Shown: piece after piece, positions 12,750 through 26,495 of the stretch | Position numbering within the stretch: the stretch's first letter is position 1 | Layout of the letters: the number at the start of each line of letters is the position of its first letter | Assembly: GCA_030549775.1 (NCBI GenBank) | Contig: CM060175.1 | Coordinates: 101,910,922-101,974,921 of the forward strand | From: Tamarix chinensis | Lineage: Eukaryota; Streptophyta; Magnoliopsida; Caryophyllales; Tamaricaceae | Direction of reading: 5' to 3' | Length of the DNA stretch: 64,000 nt | Program-made: the position numbers and the translations under genes | The notes under the pieces: generated by a model | Seen by the model: only the letters and a program-made list of their open reading frames with translations | What the model was told of the DNA's origin: nothing | Database searches by the model: none

Positions 12750-13863
12750 TGCAACACTCAGAAATTTTACAACCCTTATTTTGATTTTTTAGCCTTTCAT
12801 TCTAAACCTTACCCTTAAACATTAGCATAATTATTTTTGTTAATCCTTAATCTATAACCTATAATTTCGTAAATAAATTTATCCTAATTATTTTTTTTAT
12901 CTTTTTCCTTTATTATTTAACCCTCGCTAAACTGGTTAATATTTCTCCCACTTAATTTTTTTCTAATCGGGTACCCTAACTCCATATAAATTAATTTTTA
13001 CCCTAATTCCATAATCCTAAATTGAAATCCATTTCTAATCCCAATTTTAAAGGTTATTTTTTTTTCTTTTTTCTTTCTCCATTTTCCTCTTTCCTTTTCC
13101 CCTTTTCTTTTTCCCTCTTCACCTATCCCTATTGTCCTACCAATTTTCCCCTTCAAATAATGCATTCCCCCATGAGCATGGCCTTCCCTTTTCTCTCCTG
13201 GCTCCTGAACACTCTACACCTCTCTACTAACTTGTGGCACTAGCCTGCACCTGCACCCATGCTTCCCACCTCTTCGGAAAATTCAACCCTTACCTCTAGC
13301 CATCACTCTGTACATACATACATATACACATACATATCCCTTCCTTTCACTCTTTCCCTTCCATGGTTTTTGTTCCAGCCATCCGACCCATTACATTTCC
13401 ATCTTCCCTTTATCCTTTCTCTATTTGAATTCAATGCCCTACACCCAGCAACCAACACCCTCACCATTATCCACACCACCGCCCTTCACCGTCCACCATC
13501 ACCACACAACCACCTGACTCTCTCATTTCTTCTCCTTCTTCCCTTTTTCTTCTTTCTTTACCTCTACCATCGCATGAACATCCTCCTTTCCTCCTTCTTC
13601 TTCCTCAGGGCTTGTTTCTATTTTTCCATTCATCACACAACCATGAACAAACATGTGATCCATCACACTAGTCATGCCCATCTCACATAAATTCCCCTAG
13701 CCAATTGTGCCCATTTCTCTATAAAACCATGCCCATAACCGTGCCCCATTTACATGTATAACCAATCTCACAACCACCACTAGCACCAACAGAATCACTA
13801 GCTCCACTACCCTCACCTCCTCCACGCTATTACCAACCTCCCAACATCGCTTATTCATGCTAC
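12750..13863 (+). mobile_element. 5' part of a non-coding LTR (continues at 21,423)
   Basis: It starts TGCAACACTCAGAAATTTTA, a mutated form of the TGTAACACCC start, followed by the shared AAACCTTACCCTTAAACATT-like leader and a pyrimidine-rich tract (13,050-13,860) with a TATA-like CATACATATACACATA at about 13,318. It is interrupted at 13,864 by an inverted LTR and resumes at 21,423 with the same C-rich sequence type. Confidence 0.65.
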
Positions 13864-15761
13864 TATAACGCCCCAAATATTATTGCTATTTTTTTTTTAT
13901 TTTAAGCAGAAGTATAATACTAAAATAGCTAGGAATTACTGCCATATTTGACAGAAGTTTATCTTACTATACCATTTTTACATCAATTACAATGTAAAAC
14001 AATTAGAGCATAAAAGATAATAAATAGAAAATGAGAAAATCTTTATAAACTTAAATACAAGTTTGGAGATTATTTCTAAGTATAATATCCAAAAATATAT
14101 AATAGGGATCCCATGGGATTAAGAGTCCAAAAATATATTTGGGCCAAAATGATAACTATATAACATGACTTTACACCCACCCCGATGTATAATATCACTC
14201 CTCCATGCATAAGGCATCATATGCAGCAAAATCATCTAAAAGATCCTCATCGACTTGCACAAACACTCTTATACATTATTCTTAAACTGGTTGAATGGTT
14301 TGAAGCACCTCCTAGGACATAACGCTTCTGATCTTTATTATTAAGTGATTAACGTCTTATTAATTAGTTACTTATCTTAGAATTATATTCTCATTCACAT
14401 TGAGGTTAGGGGTCACACTATTCTTAATCCGGTGTAACAAAATAAAACGTCTCCAAAGGAAAAATGTTTCTGGCCACTATTATCATTTGGTGGAATGGAC
14501 ACATAAAATACCTTGGCCTGACTCATGTAATCTTTCACTTTAAATAATTAATTTCTTATTCATAATTTGTTATAAAATTATTCGAGAATCATGTAGGTAT
14601 GCACAATACATAATTGAAACACGTAAAACACAACCACATAATTATCAAGGTCGTCCTTAAGGAATATGTCCACCCTAATTTCACATTATAAGTATAACTT
14701 CTTCCATATTAAGCATTTATCTACAAAATTTAGTACATCCTTCTCAAATATTATTGTTATTATAAATATATTAAAATCAAGGTCTAACTTTCTCATCTTA
14801 CACATATGATACCTGCCCTATCTCTTGAATTACTATTCATAACACTTACTAAACCCTAATTTTACAACTTAATTATAATTTTTTCTATAATATTCATATA
14901 ATCTTTAAATTCAATATAAATAACATATCTGAAAACCGTGATTTAACTCCAATATTTTACGCATGCGATATTAACATTGCTTTTATGGTTAGTATTCCCG
15001 ATTTAAGTAATTTTCTTATTTTATTTGGACTTAGGTCCTTCATAATTAATCTGATATTTCACAAAATATCCTTATCATATTTTAAATCTCCTACCACATT
15101 AAAGCACCAAACTTTCTATTTTTAAACCATATTAACTAAAATACTCTTAAGGATAACCAACACCCTTATTTCACAAAACCTTATATGTCTAATGTTGTTA
15201 TTTTAAAATCCTCAATTTATTACATTACCATACATCTTAATACAATAATTTAAAACTTATTACACTTTTTCAAACCCACATTATAAAACCATATGTCATA
15301 CCATTTCACTTAGGGCTTAGAAGATAAAACTTATCGTAACGATATTATATAAGCATATGTTTCCTCATTCTTAAACTCTTTCTATCTAATAATCCACATT
15401 ATCATATCATAATATTAATAACATGAATTTAACACTATAATATTAATCATATGATAATATACACAATCATTAATAACATTTAGCACAACAACCCTACACT
15501 ATGACTCATATTATTACCAAAAAGGACACCGGTCTCTAAGCATGTATATCCTATACCGGCTCTTATGAGAACTCCATAAAATCATCTAAGAAACAATTAT
15601 AAAACACAACTAGAACTTATGGGTATAAAAAAATGAAATTAAGGTAACAAAGAGGAAAATAATGGAGCAAAAGCTGAATAGCAAGGCTCGAAGTTGTGTT
15701 GTTAAAACTTTGTGTAACAAAGGGAGGGGTAACAGTACCAAATACCAAAGCCAATAGGGTA
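13864..15761 (-). mobile_element. 3' portion of a minus-orientation LTR (continues at 20,661)
   Basis: The left edge TATAACGCCCCAAATATT is the complement of an LTR 3' end. Inside is the complement of the repeat type seen in plus-strand LTRs (GGCCACTATTATCATTTGG near 14,472). At 15,762 a plus-strand LTR is inserted. The purine-rich remainder, with the other LTR terminus, reappears at 20,661-21,422. Confidence 0.6.
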
Positions 15762-18049
15762 TGTAATAACCCAAATTTTCATAACCTAAATTTAGAATGT
15801 TTAGCCTTTTATCCAAAAAATTAACCTTTAAATATTAATTTAGTTAGTTTTGTTAACCTTTGATCCCCAATCTAGATAAATTATTTAATAAATTATTATA
15901 ATTATTTTATGTTACACTTTTTATTTAAACTAACCCTAAACCAATAATTTTACCTAATTTATTTTTCTTAATTGGATACCCTAAATTTAAATAAATTAAT
16001 ATTATCATAAAAACCTAAAATTAACCTAATTTAATTATTAACCCTAAATCTATTTTCTTTTTCCTTCTTCTTCTTTTACTTTTTTTCCTTTTTCCTTTTT
16101 CCTTCTTTTACTTTTTTTCCTTTTTCCTTCTTTTTCTTTTCTCTTTTCTTTTTCTTCTCCTTTCTTTTTTCTTCCCTAGGCCAACTCACTTTCTCCCCCA
16201 TTCTTTTATTTCTTCCTGTACAACCTAACACTTCTTTCTTTCTTTTTTCTTATTGCCTGAGCCAACTCCCTCTCCTCCCCTTCTTTTCTTTCTTCCTATG
16301 CTAGCCCAATTATCTTCTTCTTCTCTTTTTTTCCTTATGCCCAACAACCCAACCCACCCTTCTCTTCTTCTTCTTCTTCTTCTTCTTCTTCTTCTTCTTC
16401 TTCTCCCTCACCCATCCTACCTCCCAAACATGCCCTTCTCTACATATAATGTGCCTCTTCCATACATGCCTGCACCTTGACCTAACTAAGAAGCACCGCC
16501 CTTTCTGCCTCACATACCAATTTCCCCTTTTATTTATGGCTCCTACAAAACCTCCTCCAACCTACACCTACTACCCTACACACACCCTGCCAACCCCTTC
16601 ATTCCTACAACCGGCCTCCCTACCTCTGCCTATACCTTGTACCCTTTCCCCTGCAAATTTCCACCTACCTCGTTGTATGCCTAAGCCTGTCCCTCACCTC
16701 TTCTTCATATTCATCTTCTTATTCTTCTTCTCTTCTTCCCACTTCCTTGTGTTATGCCTCTTCTTCTTATTCCATCCTTCTACCTTGTTTTCTCCTTCTC
16801 TCCCTTGCCTTTAGCTTTCTCTTTCTTTCCCACCACAAAAGCCAACATAACCAACACTACCACCACCATCCTAACATCCACCGCCGACCACCTTATCCTT
16901 CTCTTCTTCTTTCCTTCTTCTTTCTCTCCCACCACCCTGTTTTTATTTCCTCCTTTCCCCACAATAACTTCTACCGATCCCTATCCCTAGCACCGACCTC
17001 ATTTCCTACAGCCATACGCTGGGAAACAACATATTTTTGCCTTTACCTACCCCTCCATTTTGACACCACCATTATTTCCACCACCCTCTCTATGACCCTT
17101 GTCCCAGATCCAAACCTCCACCCCTGCAGCCTCCCTACGCAAATGACCTCCAACCACAAAGACCACCAGCTTCTACATACCCTATTGCCAACTCCTCCCT
17201 TCTTCCTCTCCTTTTCTTCTTTTCCTTTTCCCCTCATCTGTGTTGCCTTCTTTCTTGTAGCCCTACATCGCCTCTCGAGCCCCTCGACCCTCATGCACCA
17301 ACCCACCCAACCATTATCATCTCCACCTCCTACTGCAGCCTCTACACTGACCGACCAAACCAACACCACCCAACCACCATCTTCGCCCATCAACTAGCCA
17401 GCCCCCTAAACCTCCTACGTTCATGGCTCAAGCTGCACATGCAGCGTGACTTGAGATTTTGGATTTTAAAATTATATGGTAATTATTGATATGTATTGAT
17501 AGTTTAGTAATTTTATACTTAATAAATATTTTTTTTATAAAAATTATTATTTTATTAGTCAAATATTAATATTGTATTTGTGATGTTACTTTTAGGTACA
17601 AAAGTTTTATTAGCAGAACCTAATAATTTTAAGGAGATTATCGATAAATTATATTTTTGTTGGAAATCATGTAAACTTTATACTTCACTAAAATATTTGG
17701 ATATCGTATGATAGCACATTAGGATTTTGACATGTAAATTTTATTAAACATGATTCATTACGTATAATTATGTGTTTATTATGGTTATCATGAAAATCAA
17801 AAAAGAAAGCATGTTATTCTATGTAAAATATCATGTGTATAAAAGTGTGATTAAAATGGTTCTAACATTAGGAAGAGATTTGATATGATATGCACAAGTA
17901 AAAATGTTAGGTTAACCATGTTTATATATACTTGTAGCATGGTTATTATTATTCATGTGCCATAGGGGCACTTTGATCATTTAAACATATCATTATATTT
18001 AATCTTAACTAGAATGCATAATATGCTTTACTTATTGTTAAGTATGGTG

Positions 18050-18790
18050 GTACTTGATTTGATGTTTTAGAAACATATGTTTCAGCATGATTATTACTAT
18101 TATATGGCCTAAGGTATTTTGATAATTTTGAGTGTACTATGATTATTATTATTATAATAATAAACATGCCTTATATGTATTATTTATTGTTAAGCATGAG
18201 AATAGGTATTTTGTTACTTTAGAAATACATGTTCCAGCATGATTATTATTGTTAAATGGCCTAGGGGTATTTTGGTAAGTTTGAGTGTAACATGATGATT
18301 ATTCTAATACACATACCTAATATGTAATATTTATTGTTAAGCATGAGAATAGGTGTTTTGATATTTTAGAAACACATGTCTCGGCATGATTATTACTATT
18401 ATATGACCCGGGGATATTTTGGTAATTTTGAGTGTAACATGATGATTATTCTAATACACATACCTAATATGTAATATTTATTGTTAAGCATGAGAATAGG
18501 TGTTTTGCTATTTTAGAAACACATGTCTCGGCATGATTATTACTATTATATGACCCAGGGATATTTTGGTAATTTTGAGTGTAACATGATGATTATTCTA
18601 ATACACATGCCTAATATGTACTATTTATTGTTCAGCATGATAATAGGTGCTTTGCTATTTTCGAAATACATGCTTAAGCATGATTATTATTATTATATAG
18701 CCTACGGGTATTTTAGTAATTTTGAGTACCATGATGGTTATTCTAATAAACATGCCTGATATGTATTATTAGTTGTTAAACATGAGAATA
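18050..18790 (+). repeat. Tandem array, about 147-bp unit, five copies
   Basis: The phrase TTTTGGTAATTTTGAGTG (with small changes) recurs at about 18,118, 18,271, 18,418, 18,565 and 18,712, so spacing is 153, 147, 147 and 147 bp. Each unit also has CATGATTATTACTATTATA and GTTAAGCATGAGAATAGGTG. Confidence 0.9.
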
Positions 18791-19600
18791 TGTGTTTTGA
18801 TGTTTTAGAAATTCATGTTATGGTTTTAAGTGTAAAATTGTGCATAAGGGTAAAATGGTCATTTGACGTATCTAATAATTTAATTACATGATAAGTAATT
18901 TAATTATTGTATGTTGTCCTTTTTATGACAAATTGATAAATAAAATGGAATCTATAATTTAAATAGATGATAATGCGAAACATTTAGCCTTAGGAGTATT
19001 TTGGTCATTTTGACCCAAAGTGTCTAGGTGCAAATAATTAAGCTTAGGATGGCTGTGTAGTTTTCTGATGTTGCGTTGGTAATGACCTTGATTATGGCTA
19101 TCTCAAAATGCTAGAGAGAAGTAAAAATAGTGAAGTATGAAGAATTAAATCCATGTGATTAATATATGGTTTGGTGGTCACTGTTATAAAATACTAATAC
19201 TTAAAGTAAAAGACATCGAGAATAGAAATTGTGGTTCTTTAGGAATCACTACCTATAGACGTGGTTTAGCTCATGATTGTTTATGAATTTTGTCGGTGCG
19301 CCTTAGTGCTCCAGCTAGGCCCTATATCTTACTCTATTTGGCTCTACGGACCTAATAGAGGGTATGCATACTTGTGGATTAGGTGTCCTTATTGGTATAG
19401 TATTATGTACCTTCGTGTACTAGTGAACCTAGGGTACCTTTGTTCCCTCGGGTTAACATTCAGTAGGATATTGTGTTGTCTTTGTGTGCTAGTATCACCG
19501 GAGTACCTTAGTAATTTTGGGGTTGATATGATCTCCCATCAAGTAAATAAAAAATAAAAATAATTATTGTTTGATTTGATATGAATATTGGATTGGTTCA

Positions 19601-19890
19601 GTAGTAGCCTTCGTGCTTACCTGTGGTTTAATAGTAACATTCATGCCTACCTTTGGTTTGGTAATAACCTTTGTGTCTACTTGTGGTTCAGTAGTAGCAT
19701 TTGTACCCACCTATGGTTCGATAGTAGCCTTTGTGCCTACTTGTGGTTCAGTAGCAGCTTTTGTGCCTACTTGTGGTTCGATAGTAGCTTTTGTGCCTAT
19801 ATGTGGTTCGGTAACAGCCTTTGTGTCTACTCATGGATTGGTATCAACCTCTATGCTTATCTATGCTTCGGTAGTAGCCTTTGTGTCTAT
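19601..19890 (+). repeat. Minisatellite, exact 30-bp unit
   Basis: About nine units of the form GGTTCGATAGTAGCCTTTGT followed by GCCTACTTGT. Because the unit is 30 bp, two frames stay open and give repeating 10-residue peptides, which should not be read as a gene. The same repeat lies at 23,080-23,350 and 40,478-40,700. Confidence 0.9.
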
Positions 19891-20660
19891 ATGTGATGTC
19901 ATGAGTTGTTATTGGTTTATGCTGGTGAGTCTGCTAGTGTTATGAGAGTTGTCAGTTTTGATAATGGGAATTGTGACCATGATTATGACTTGAGAATGAT
20001 GATGTCTTATTATATGGCAAATAGCATCTATTTGATGTTCTATTAGTAGGTTTTAGTTTATCCCAGATGAACGAGCATTCATAGTATATGGCCTTGATGT
20101 TATGTGGTTATATGAACAATTATCATATTTCAATTAATGTATGTATAATTAAATGTTCATGTATTGTTGTGATGCCTTTTATGTGTTCCGTGCTGAACTT
20201 TCATATTAGTTTTTTTTTTATAATGGGTTACTTAGTATCATTGTACTGAAGGGTACCTTTTAATAGGCCCTGCTTATTCAATGGGTAGTGACCTTTGTAG
20301 GTTAGCTTGTAAGATCAGTTGAAGGCTATCATTTGGGTTGAGAATATAGGGTTATTTGGTGTTTTGCCCGATATCTTTTGATCCGAAAGATTCTATAATT
20401 CTTGCTATCTTTATGTATTTCCTTTCACTACCATTTTGTAACCATTGACAGTTGGTCTTATTTGAAATGATATTAAATTATTTTAACTCTCACGCAACTG
20501 TGATTTACAATTATATTATTAATTAGCACTTGGTAACAGAATGGTAGAGAAAACCGGACTTATACCAAGTATTGCGATATCACCCCGCGATTTACTGTTT
20601 TAGCTTCTGCAATTAACTCTTAAAAATATTTTTTTTGTTCATAAATTTAGGAGTGTTATA

Positions 20661-21422
20661 GGATAGCAATGACACTAGCTCTTGTTGATAAGGAGGCAAA
20701 ATGGCAATGGAAACTAAAGCTGGTGGGTGAGGAACGGTAGAAATAGCTGAAGGTGACATTTGTGGTGACAAGAGGGAGAATGAAGGAAATAAAGAAAAGG
20801 GATTTGCCTGTTGCTACCCTTCAATGGAAAATGGAAGGAGGAAAGGTGGTGGTTGTAGCATTAAATATGGCTAAGTCTGTGAGACACACACACACACACA
20901 CACACACTTGTGTGTATATACAGAAAGGGTGAAAGGCGGTGAGGTAATGATTAGGTAAGCTTTTCAACTAAAACCCATCAATACAGAAGGTGGGAATTGA
21001 TGGGTGATGATGAGTGTAGGGTGTAGGTTATGGAAGTATGGCAGTAGAGATATGATCGGGGGAATAATTCATGCAAGAAGAGGGAGATGGGAAAAATATA
21101 CTGAGTAGGAGGGAAAGAAAAAAAGGAAAGGATAAGGAGATGGAGAAAAAGGGAAAATGGAAAAGGAGAAAGGGCAAAATAGGTTTGGGGTTAGAAGTAA
21201 AAATATATTAAAATAATTTACATTAGGGTATAAGGATAAACTTTATTATTAACTATCTAGGTTTAGGTTTAGGTTTAGGTTAAAAAAAGTAAAAATAACC
21301 CAAAATAAATATTAGGATTAGGGAAGTAGGGTAAAGTAAAAATATAAATTTTCTAATATCAGAATTAGGTTGAGATATTAATTACTCACGATTAATATTA
21401 GATAAAATTTTGGGGTATTATA
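20661..21422 (-). mobile_element. 5' portion of the minus-orientation LTR begun at 13,864
   Basis: Purine-rich on the plus strand (GGAAAAGGAGAAAGGGC near 21,160), the complement of the pyrimidine tract, ending AAATTTTGGGGTATTATA at 21,422, the complement of an LTR start. It includes a (CA)n microsatellite at 20,884-20,907. Joined to 13,864-15,761 it gives an LTR of about 2.65 kb. Confidence 0.6.
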
Positions 21423-23411
21423 GATGCAACCATCCTCCTTTGTAGCATCCTCGGCCCCAACCACTATCGCACCAACACGACCACCCAACAATGTCTCTCC
21501 TCGCACTAGCTACAACCCAACCACCATTCCAACTCCTCTACCTTGTAGCACCACCCTTGACTACCACCTCCAGCAGCCCACTCCACTACTACCACCCTTC
21601 TCTCGTGCATGGACTCACACAAACTACCCATGCAATGTGAGTTTGGCCCTTTTCCTTCTCTTACAATTTGAGGGTATTTTGTTAATCCTACTTTGATAAA
21701 TATTTTAATAAAATTTTCTGTTTGTTAGGTTAGATGTTAATATGGCTATTTTTGGTATTATTTTTAGGTAAAAGAGGTTGATTTGTGGAGCTTAATAATA
21801 TTTAGTAAGTTGCCTATATTTTGTGTTTTTGCTGGAAATTGGGTAATCCTTATACTTTACTAAAATGTTAGATATCACAGTATATCACATTTGGGTTTTG
21901 ATTTATAAACCATATTAGTCATGTTTTTTACATTGTAATCCATATACTTTATTAAATGTTAGATATCGCATGATAACACACTAGAGTTTTGATGAATAAA
22001 TTGTATTAAGCATGTTAGTTTTGTTGTAGTTATTTAACTTATAATGTTAGCATAAAATTTGGTAAAATTAAATATAAATAATTATGTGTACAAAAGCATG
22101 TTAAAATGGATTTAAAGTTGGAAATCAATTATGTATATTATATACGTCTAATATGATAGGTTAAGCATGCTTAAGCATATTTTTAGTATGATTATTATCA
22201 TTGTATATCCTATTGGTATTTTAGTCTTTTGAGCATATTATGATATTTATTTTTGATAAGCATGCCTAATTTGTATTATTTATTTTTAAGTATAGACTTA
22301 TATAATTTGGTATTTTAGAAATGCATGTTAGGATCTTACGTGTTAAATTATGTGTAAGGGAAAAATGGTTATTTATTATGTTTAAAAATTTACCTACATG
22401 CTTAAATATTTGATTTAGTGTATTTTAGCTTTTTTTATGACAAATTATTAAATAAAATATAATTATTATTTAAATTGATGATAATTTAGTAATTATAGTT
22501 TGGATGACATTTTAGTCATTTTAGGCCCAATGCGCCTAAATGTAAATAATTGAACCTAGGATGATTTAAGTAAATTTTTTAGTTGACTTTATTAGCCTTT
22601 TTTATGGTTATCCCAAATAATTGAAAATGAGTAATAAATGGTAATTATAGAGTATGGATGTATTTGTGTATTGTATAATTTCATGGTCACTTAAAAAAAA
22701 TATTAATATTTAAAGTAAAAGATCTCGAGATCGAAAATTGTTGCTCATTTGAGGTTGCTACCCTAAAAACATGGTTTAGCCCACAGTTGGTTATATTTTT
22801 ATTAGTGTGCCTTAATTCCCTTGTGATGTCCTATATATTACTCTATTTAGCTCTATATACTTATATATTATATGCATAGTTGTGGATTGGGTGTCCTTAT
22901 CATTAGGGTATTGTGCTACCTTTATGTGCTAATGCAACTAAGGTACCTTAAGGTCCTTGAGTTGATAGTCAGTAGAATATTATGGTACCTTCATACACCG
23001 GTATGATTGGATTACATTATTTTCTCTGAATTGATATGATCTCCTCTTGAAATAATTTAAAAATAGAAATAGTTGTTGGATTGGTTTAGTAGTAGCTTTT
23101 TTGTCTACCTCTAGATTGGTAGTAGTCTTCATGCTTATCTGCGGTTTGGTAGTAGTCTTTGTACTTACTCGTGGTTCGGTGGTAGATTTTGTACCTACCT
23201 ATGATTTGGTAATAGCCTTTTGTGGATACCTATGGTGCGGTAGTAGCCTTCGTACCTACTTATGGTTCCGTACTAGCTTTTATGCATGCCTCTCCTTCGA
23301 TAGTAGCCTTCGTGCCTACTTGAGTTGGGTAGTTGCCTTTTAGCCTTACCTATGGTGTTATGGTTTTTATTCATATTAATGTTGAGATATGAAATATATG
23401 GTGAGTGCTAT
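21423..23411 (+). mobile_element. Continuation of the plus LTR begun at 12,750
   Basis: C-rich text resumes directly after the inverted LTR. A possible intron (21,637-21,767), the conserved TTGCTGGAAATTGGGTAATC block (near 21,829) and a 30-bp minisatellite (23,080-23,350) follow in the same order as in 15,762-20,660. The expected 3' end (stem-loop plus GTGTTACA) is absent: the chromovirus 3' LTR begins at 23,412. Confidence 0.65.
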
Positions 23412-26400
23412 TATAACACCCTAAGATTTACAACTTTTTTTTTTTTGTTTAAGTGGAAACGTAAAACAACATAATTAAGTGTTCTCGTCGTATTGGAAAT
23501 AAGTCTGGCTTACCATGTCATCCTTATATTGAATACAAGGCAAAATGTTTGAACAATTTAAACATGGTAAAATAGAGAACGAGATAGATTTAATAAATTT
23601 AAACAAATTTTTAGGTGATTACTTCGAGTATAAATGATAAAATACATACAAGAGATACATATGGGACTAAGAGTCTTAAAGGGTATTCTGATCAAAAGCA
23701 TCAATGAGATAACCCAAATTTATCCTCCAAGCCCCAAAGGTGTCATAGTCAATCCTCCCCAAATAGAACATCATACTCATCAAGGTCATCCAAAGGGTCT
23801 TCAAAGACCTACACAAACTCAACCAAGCCATCTGCTTATGGGAATGAGTAACACCCATGAAAAGGATGATTAACATGTTAATAAGTAAGGTAATTATACA
23901 ATCATAGTATGGTCACATCAAAGGATAAATATGTATACAGATTAATATATGGTGATACTAATTTATTGATTTCAGGTCTCATAATATGGCATAATCAAGA
24001 TCCATAATCTTATTTAAGTTGAGTTCAGGAACCTTACTATTCTTAATCGGTGGAACAATATCAATAATATACAACCTTAGGGCATAAAACTCCTCGCCAC
24101 TATTCTCAACCAATGGAAAAATATCAATAATATATAACCCTAAAGCATAAATCTCTTGACTACTATTCTTGTCCGATGAAACGAATATGTATAACCGGTC
24201 CTGACTCACTTGGTATTTCACTTAAAAGTGATTAATATCATATCAATGATTACGATCTTTCTAATGATTTATTTCAAATTGAATTTAGGTATCCCATTAT
24301 TATCAACCTGTGGAATGATATCAACAATATAGTCATCATGCAAAAATGCATATATATGTTCAAGGCACATGACTCAGCTTAACCTAAATATTTGAAGCAC
24401 ATAAAACACAACCATGAGAATACATATATATTTCCTAAGGACATAGGCTATATTCCCCTAAAAATTATTATTTCATGAGTTAAGCTTAATTTCTTCCCTA
24501 ATACTCATTTTATCAACAAATTCAACACTTATCCTTGAAACATTATTATTAACAAAATGTCCAAAAATCATGTTCTCACTCCAATATCTTACACATGTGA
24601 TAATACCCTACCTTTAGAATCATTATTTATAATTTCCCACAACACCCTAGTTTCACAAAATATTCATAACTTTTGCGAAATTAACAATTATAAAATGCCA
24701 ACACTGAATACATATTTATATATCAAGACTAAGCTCCAACATTTTATACATGTGATAATGGTCCAGCCTCTAGGATTACTATTTTAAATTTAAACCATTT
24801 TTCTCCTTTTATTAGAATTAGACCATTCATTATCACTCCAAACATTCCACATAATATACTTAGCATATTTTGAACTAATTATCACATTAAAATACCTTAT
24901 ATTTCATATTTAACCCATATTAACCAAATTACTCTTAAGATAGCAAAACTACCCATATTTTTACAAAAAAACTTACGAATCATAAAATAAAGGGTTTTCA
25001 AACTCCCAATAATATCCCCATGAAATCACATAACCATATATAAATAAATACCATATATATCAATTTAGATATCGATGCATGCCTATGTTCATGGTTTGCA
25101 AAATAAGCTTAACCAACAATATGCACAACACATGATTTCACAGTTTTCTCACTTTTTCATCATATGACACAACATATCATATAACATCCTTATCATAATG
25201 ACATTATCCATACAAAAATTCCAAACATGATACCACATATAAATATACACATTGTACATTAAATCCCTATCTATGACATGTATCCTTACAAAAAACATCC
25301 CCATTCTCTAAGCATGTAAGAGCTATGACTCTTCCTCTAACACCATCAAAATATAACCTAGAATACAAAGATATAACAAGATAAGACTTAGGAAAATTAA
25401 ATTATAAAAACCAAGGCAAAGAAGAGGGAGGGAAATGAGGATAATTGAACAAGTGGAATAGCTCGGTACATTGTGGAGGATAGAACTACGTGTGAGGAGA
25501 AGACCAAGGTTGCACGACTAGGGAAGTATGTACATGGTTGGGGTGTGTGAAGGAGGGAATGACTGTGCACCTCACAACACTAAGCTGAGGTAAAAATGAT
25601 GAGGGGATAGGTTACGTATTGATGAAAATGATGGTTAGAAAACAAGGTGGTGGAGGTGTGGTGGAGATGGGAATGGTGGTCCATGACAGACTAAAAGTTG
25701 TTAGTGGTGGTGGAGGGGTCGATGTGTGCTCATGGGAGTGAATAGTGGCTAGGGTTGATGGGTGGAATGTAGGGGAAATGGATGGTAGCTAAGGTGAAAT
25801 ATGATGACAAAGGCAAGGGCAGAAGAAAAAGGGAAGGAGAAGGAGGAAGGCTTAGGGGGTGATGGTGTTAGGTGTGGATCTAGGCTACGATGGGTAAGGT
25901 AGGGAGAAGAAGGAAAGGAAGAAGGGTATTGGGCTTCTCGAGGCAACATAAAGGAATGGAAGGAGGAGATATGAAGAAAATAAGGGGCTATTTATAGAGT
26001 GAGATAAGGTGAGGGAGTATGGTGCTAAGGATAAATGGGCTTGATGTGGTTGGGGCTGGTGTGTGTGCGATAACGGGCATAGGGTGTGTAGGTGAGCAGA
26101 GAGGGTGGCAGTGTAGGGTGTGTAATGAGGCATATAGGGGTTGGTGGAGTGGGGAAAAGGGCATGTATGGTCTGAAGGGGAAAGGGAAGTAGGTTGGGCT
26201 GGTGTGTAGGTCGAGAAAGAATGGGGAAGAAAAAAATAAACAAAAAGGTAAATGAAAAAGGGGAAAGGAGAAAGGAAAGGAAAAGGGACAAATAGAAGAA
26301 AAAAATAAATTGTGGGCTTACGATAATGGTTAGGTTTAAGTTTGAAATTATGGAATTAGCTAAAATCTAATCTATCAATTATCCAAGGTTAAGGTTAAGC

Positions 26401-26495
26401 TAAAAATATATAGATGGCTCGGATATTAGAATCTAGATTAGGATAAAATATTAATTAATTAAAATTAAGATTTTAAAAAATTTTAAGGTATTACA
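23412..26495 (-). mobile_element. 3' LTR of the minus-strand chromovirus
   Basis: The left edge is TATAACACCCTAAGATTTAC and the right edge TTTTAAGGTATTACA, both complements of LTR termini, giving 3,084 bp. The right half is purine-rich on the plus strand (25,400-26,330), the complement of the pyrimidine tract of its relatives. It directly abuts the integrase-side end of the minus-strand pol remnant at 26,496, the position expected for a 3' LTR. The segment near 24,030-24,310 holds complements of the GGTGGAAC...AATA repeats. Confidence 0.6.

Larger units (their letters stand above)
15762..20660 (+). mobile_element. Complete 4.9-kb non-coding solo LTR
   Basis: It begins TGTAATAACCCAAATTTTC and ends AGGAGTGTTATA. 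The five bases on the left (GGGTA) and right (GGATA) differ at one position, a plausible old 5-bp target duplication. Order of parts: leader, pyrimidine tract (16,040-17,400, including a (CTT)n run at 16,362-16,405), possible intron (17,456-17,595), 147-bp tandem array (18,050-18,790), CTTTAGG inverted repeat (about 19,236), 30-bp minisatellite (19,601-19,890) and stem-loop (20,527-20,570). No coding domains were found. A solo LTR of this size is long for plants. Confidence 0.75.

Noticed and set aside
19588..19945. Repeating peptide frames (V-A-F-V-P-T type)
   Set aside because: By-product of a 30-bp minisatellite. Two frames are open for the same reason.
21261..21282. Interstitial telomere repeat
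   Set aside because: The string is a few copies of GGTTTA (TTTAGG), not the plant TTTAGGG unit, and is very short.
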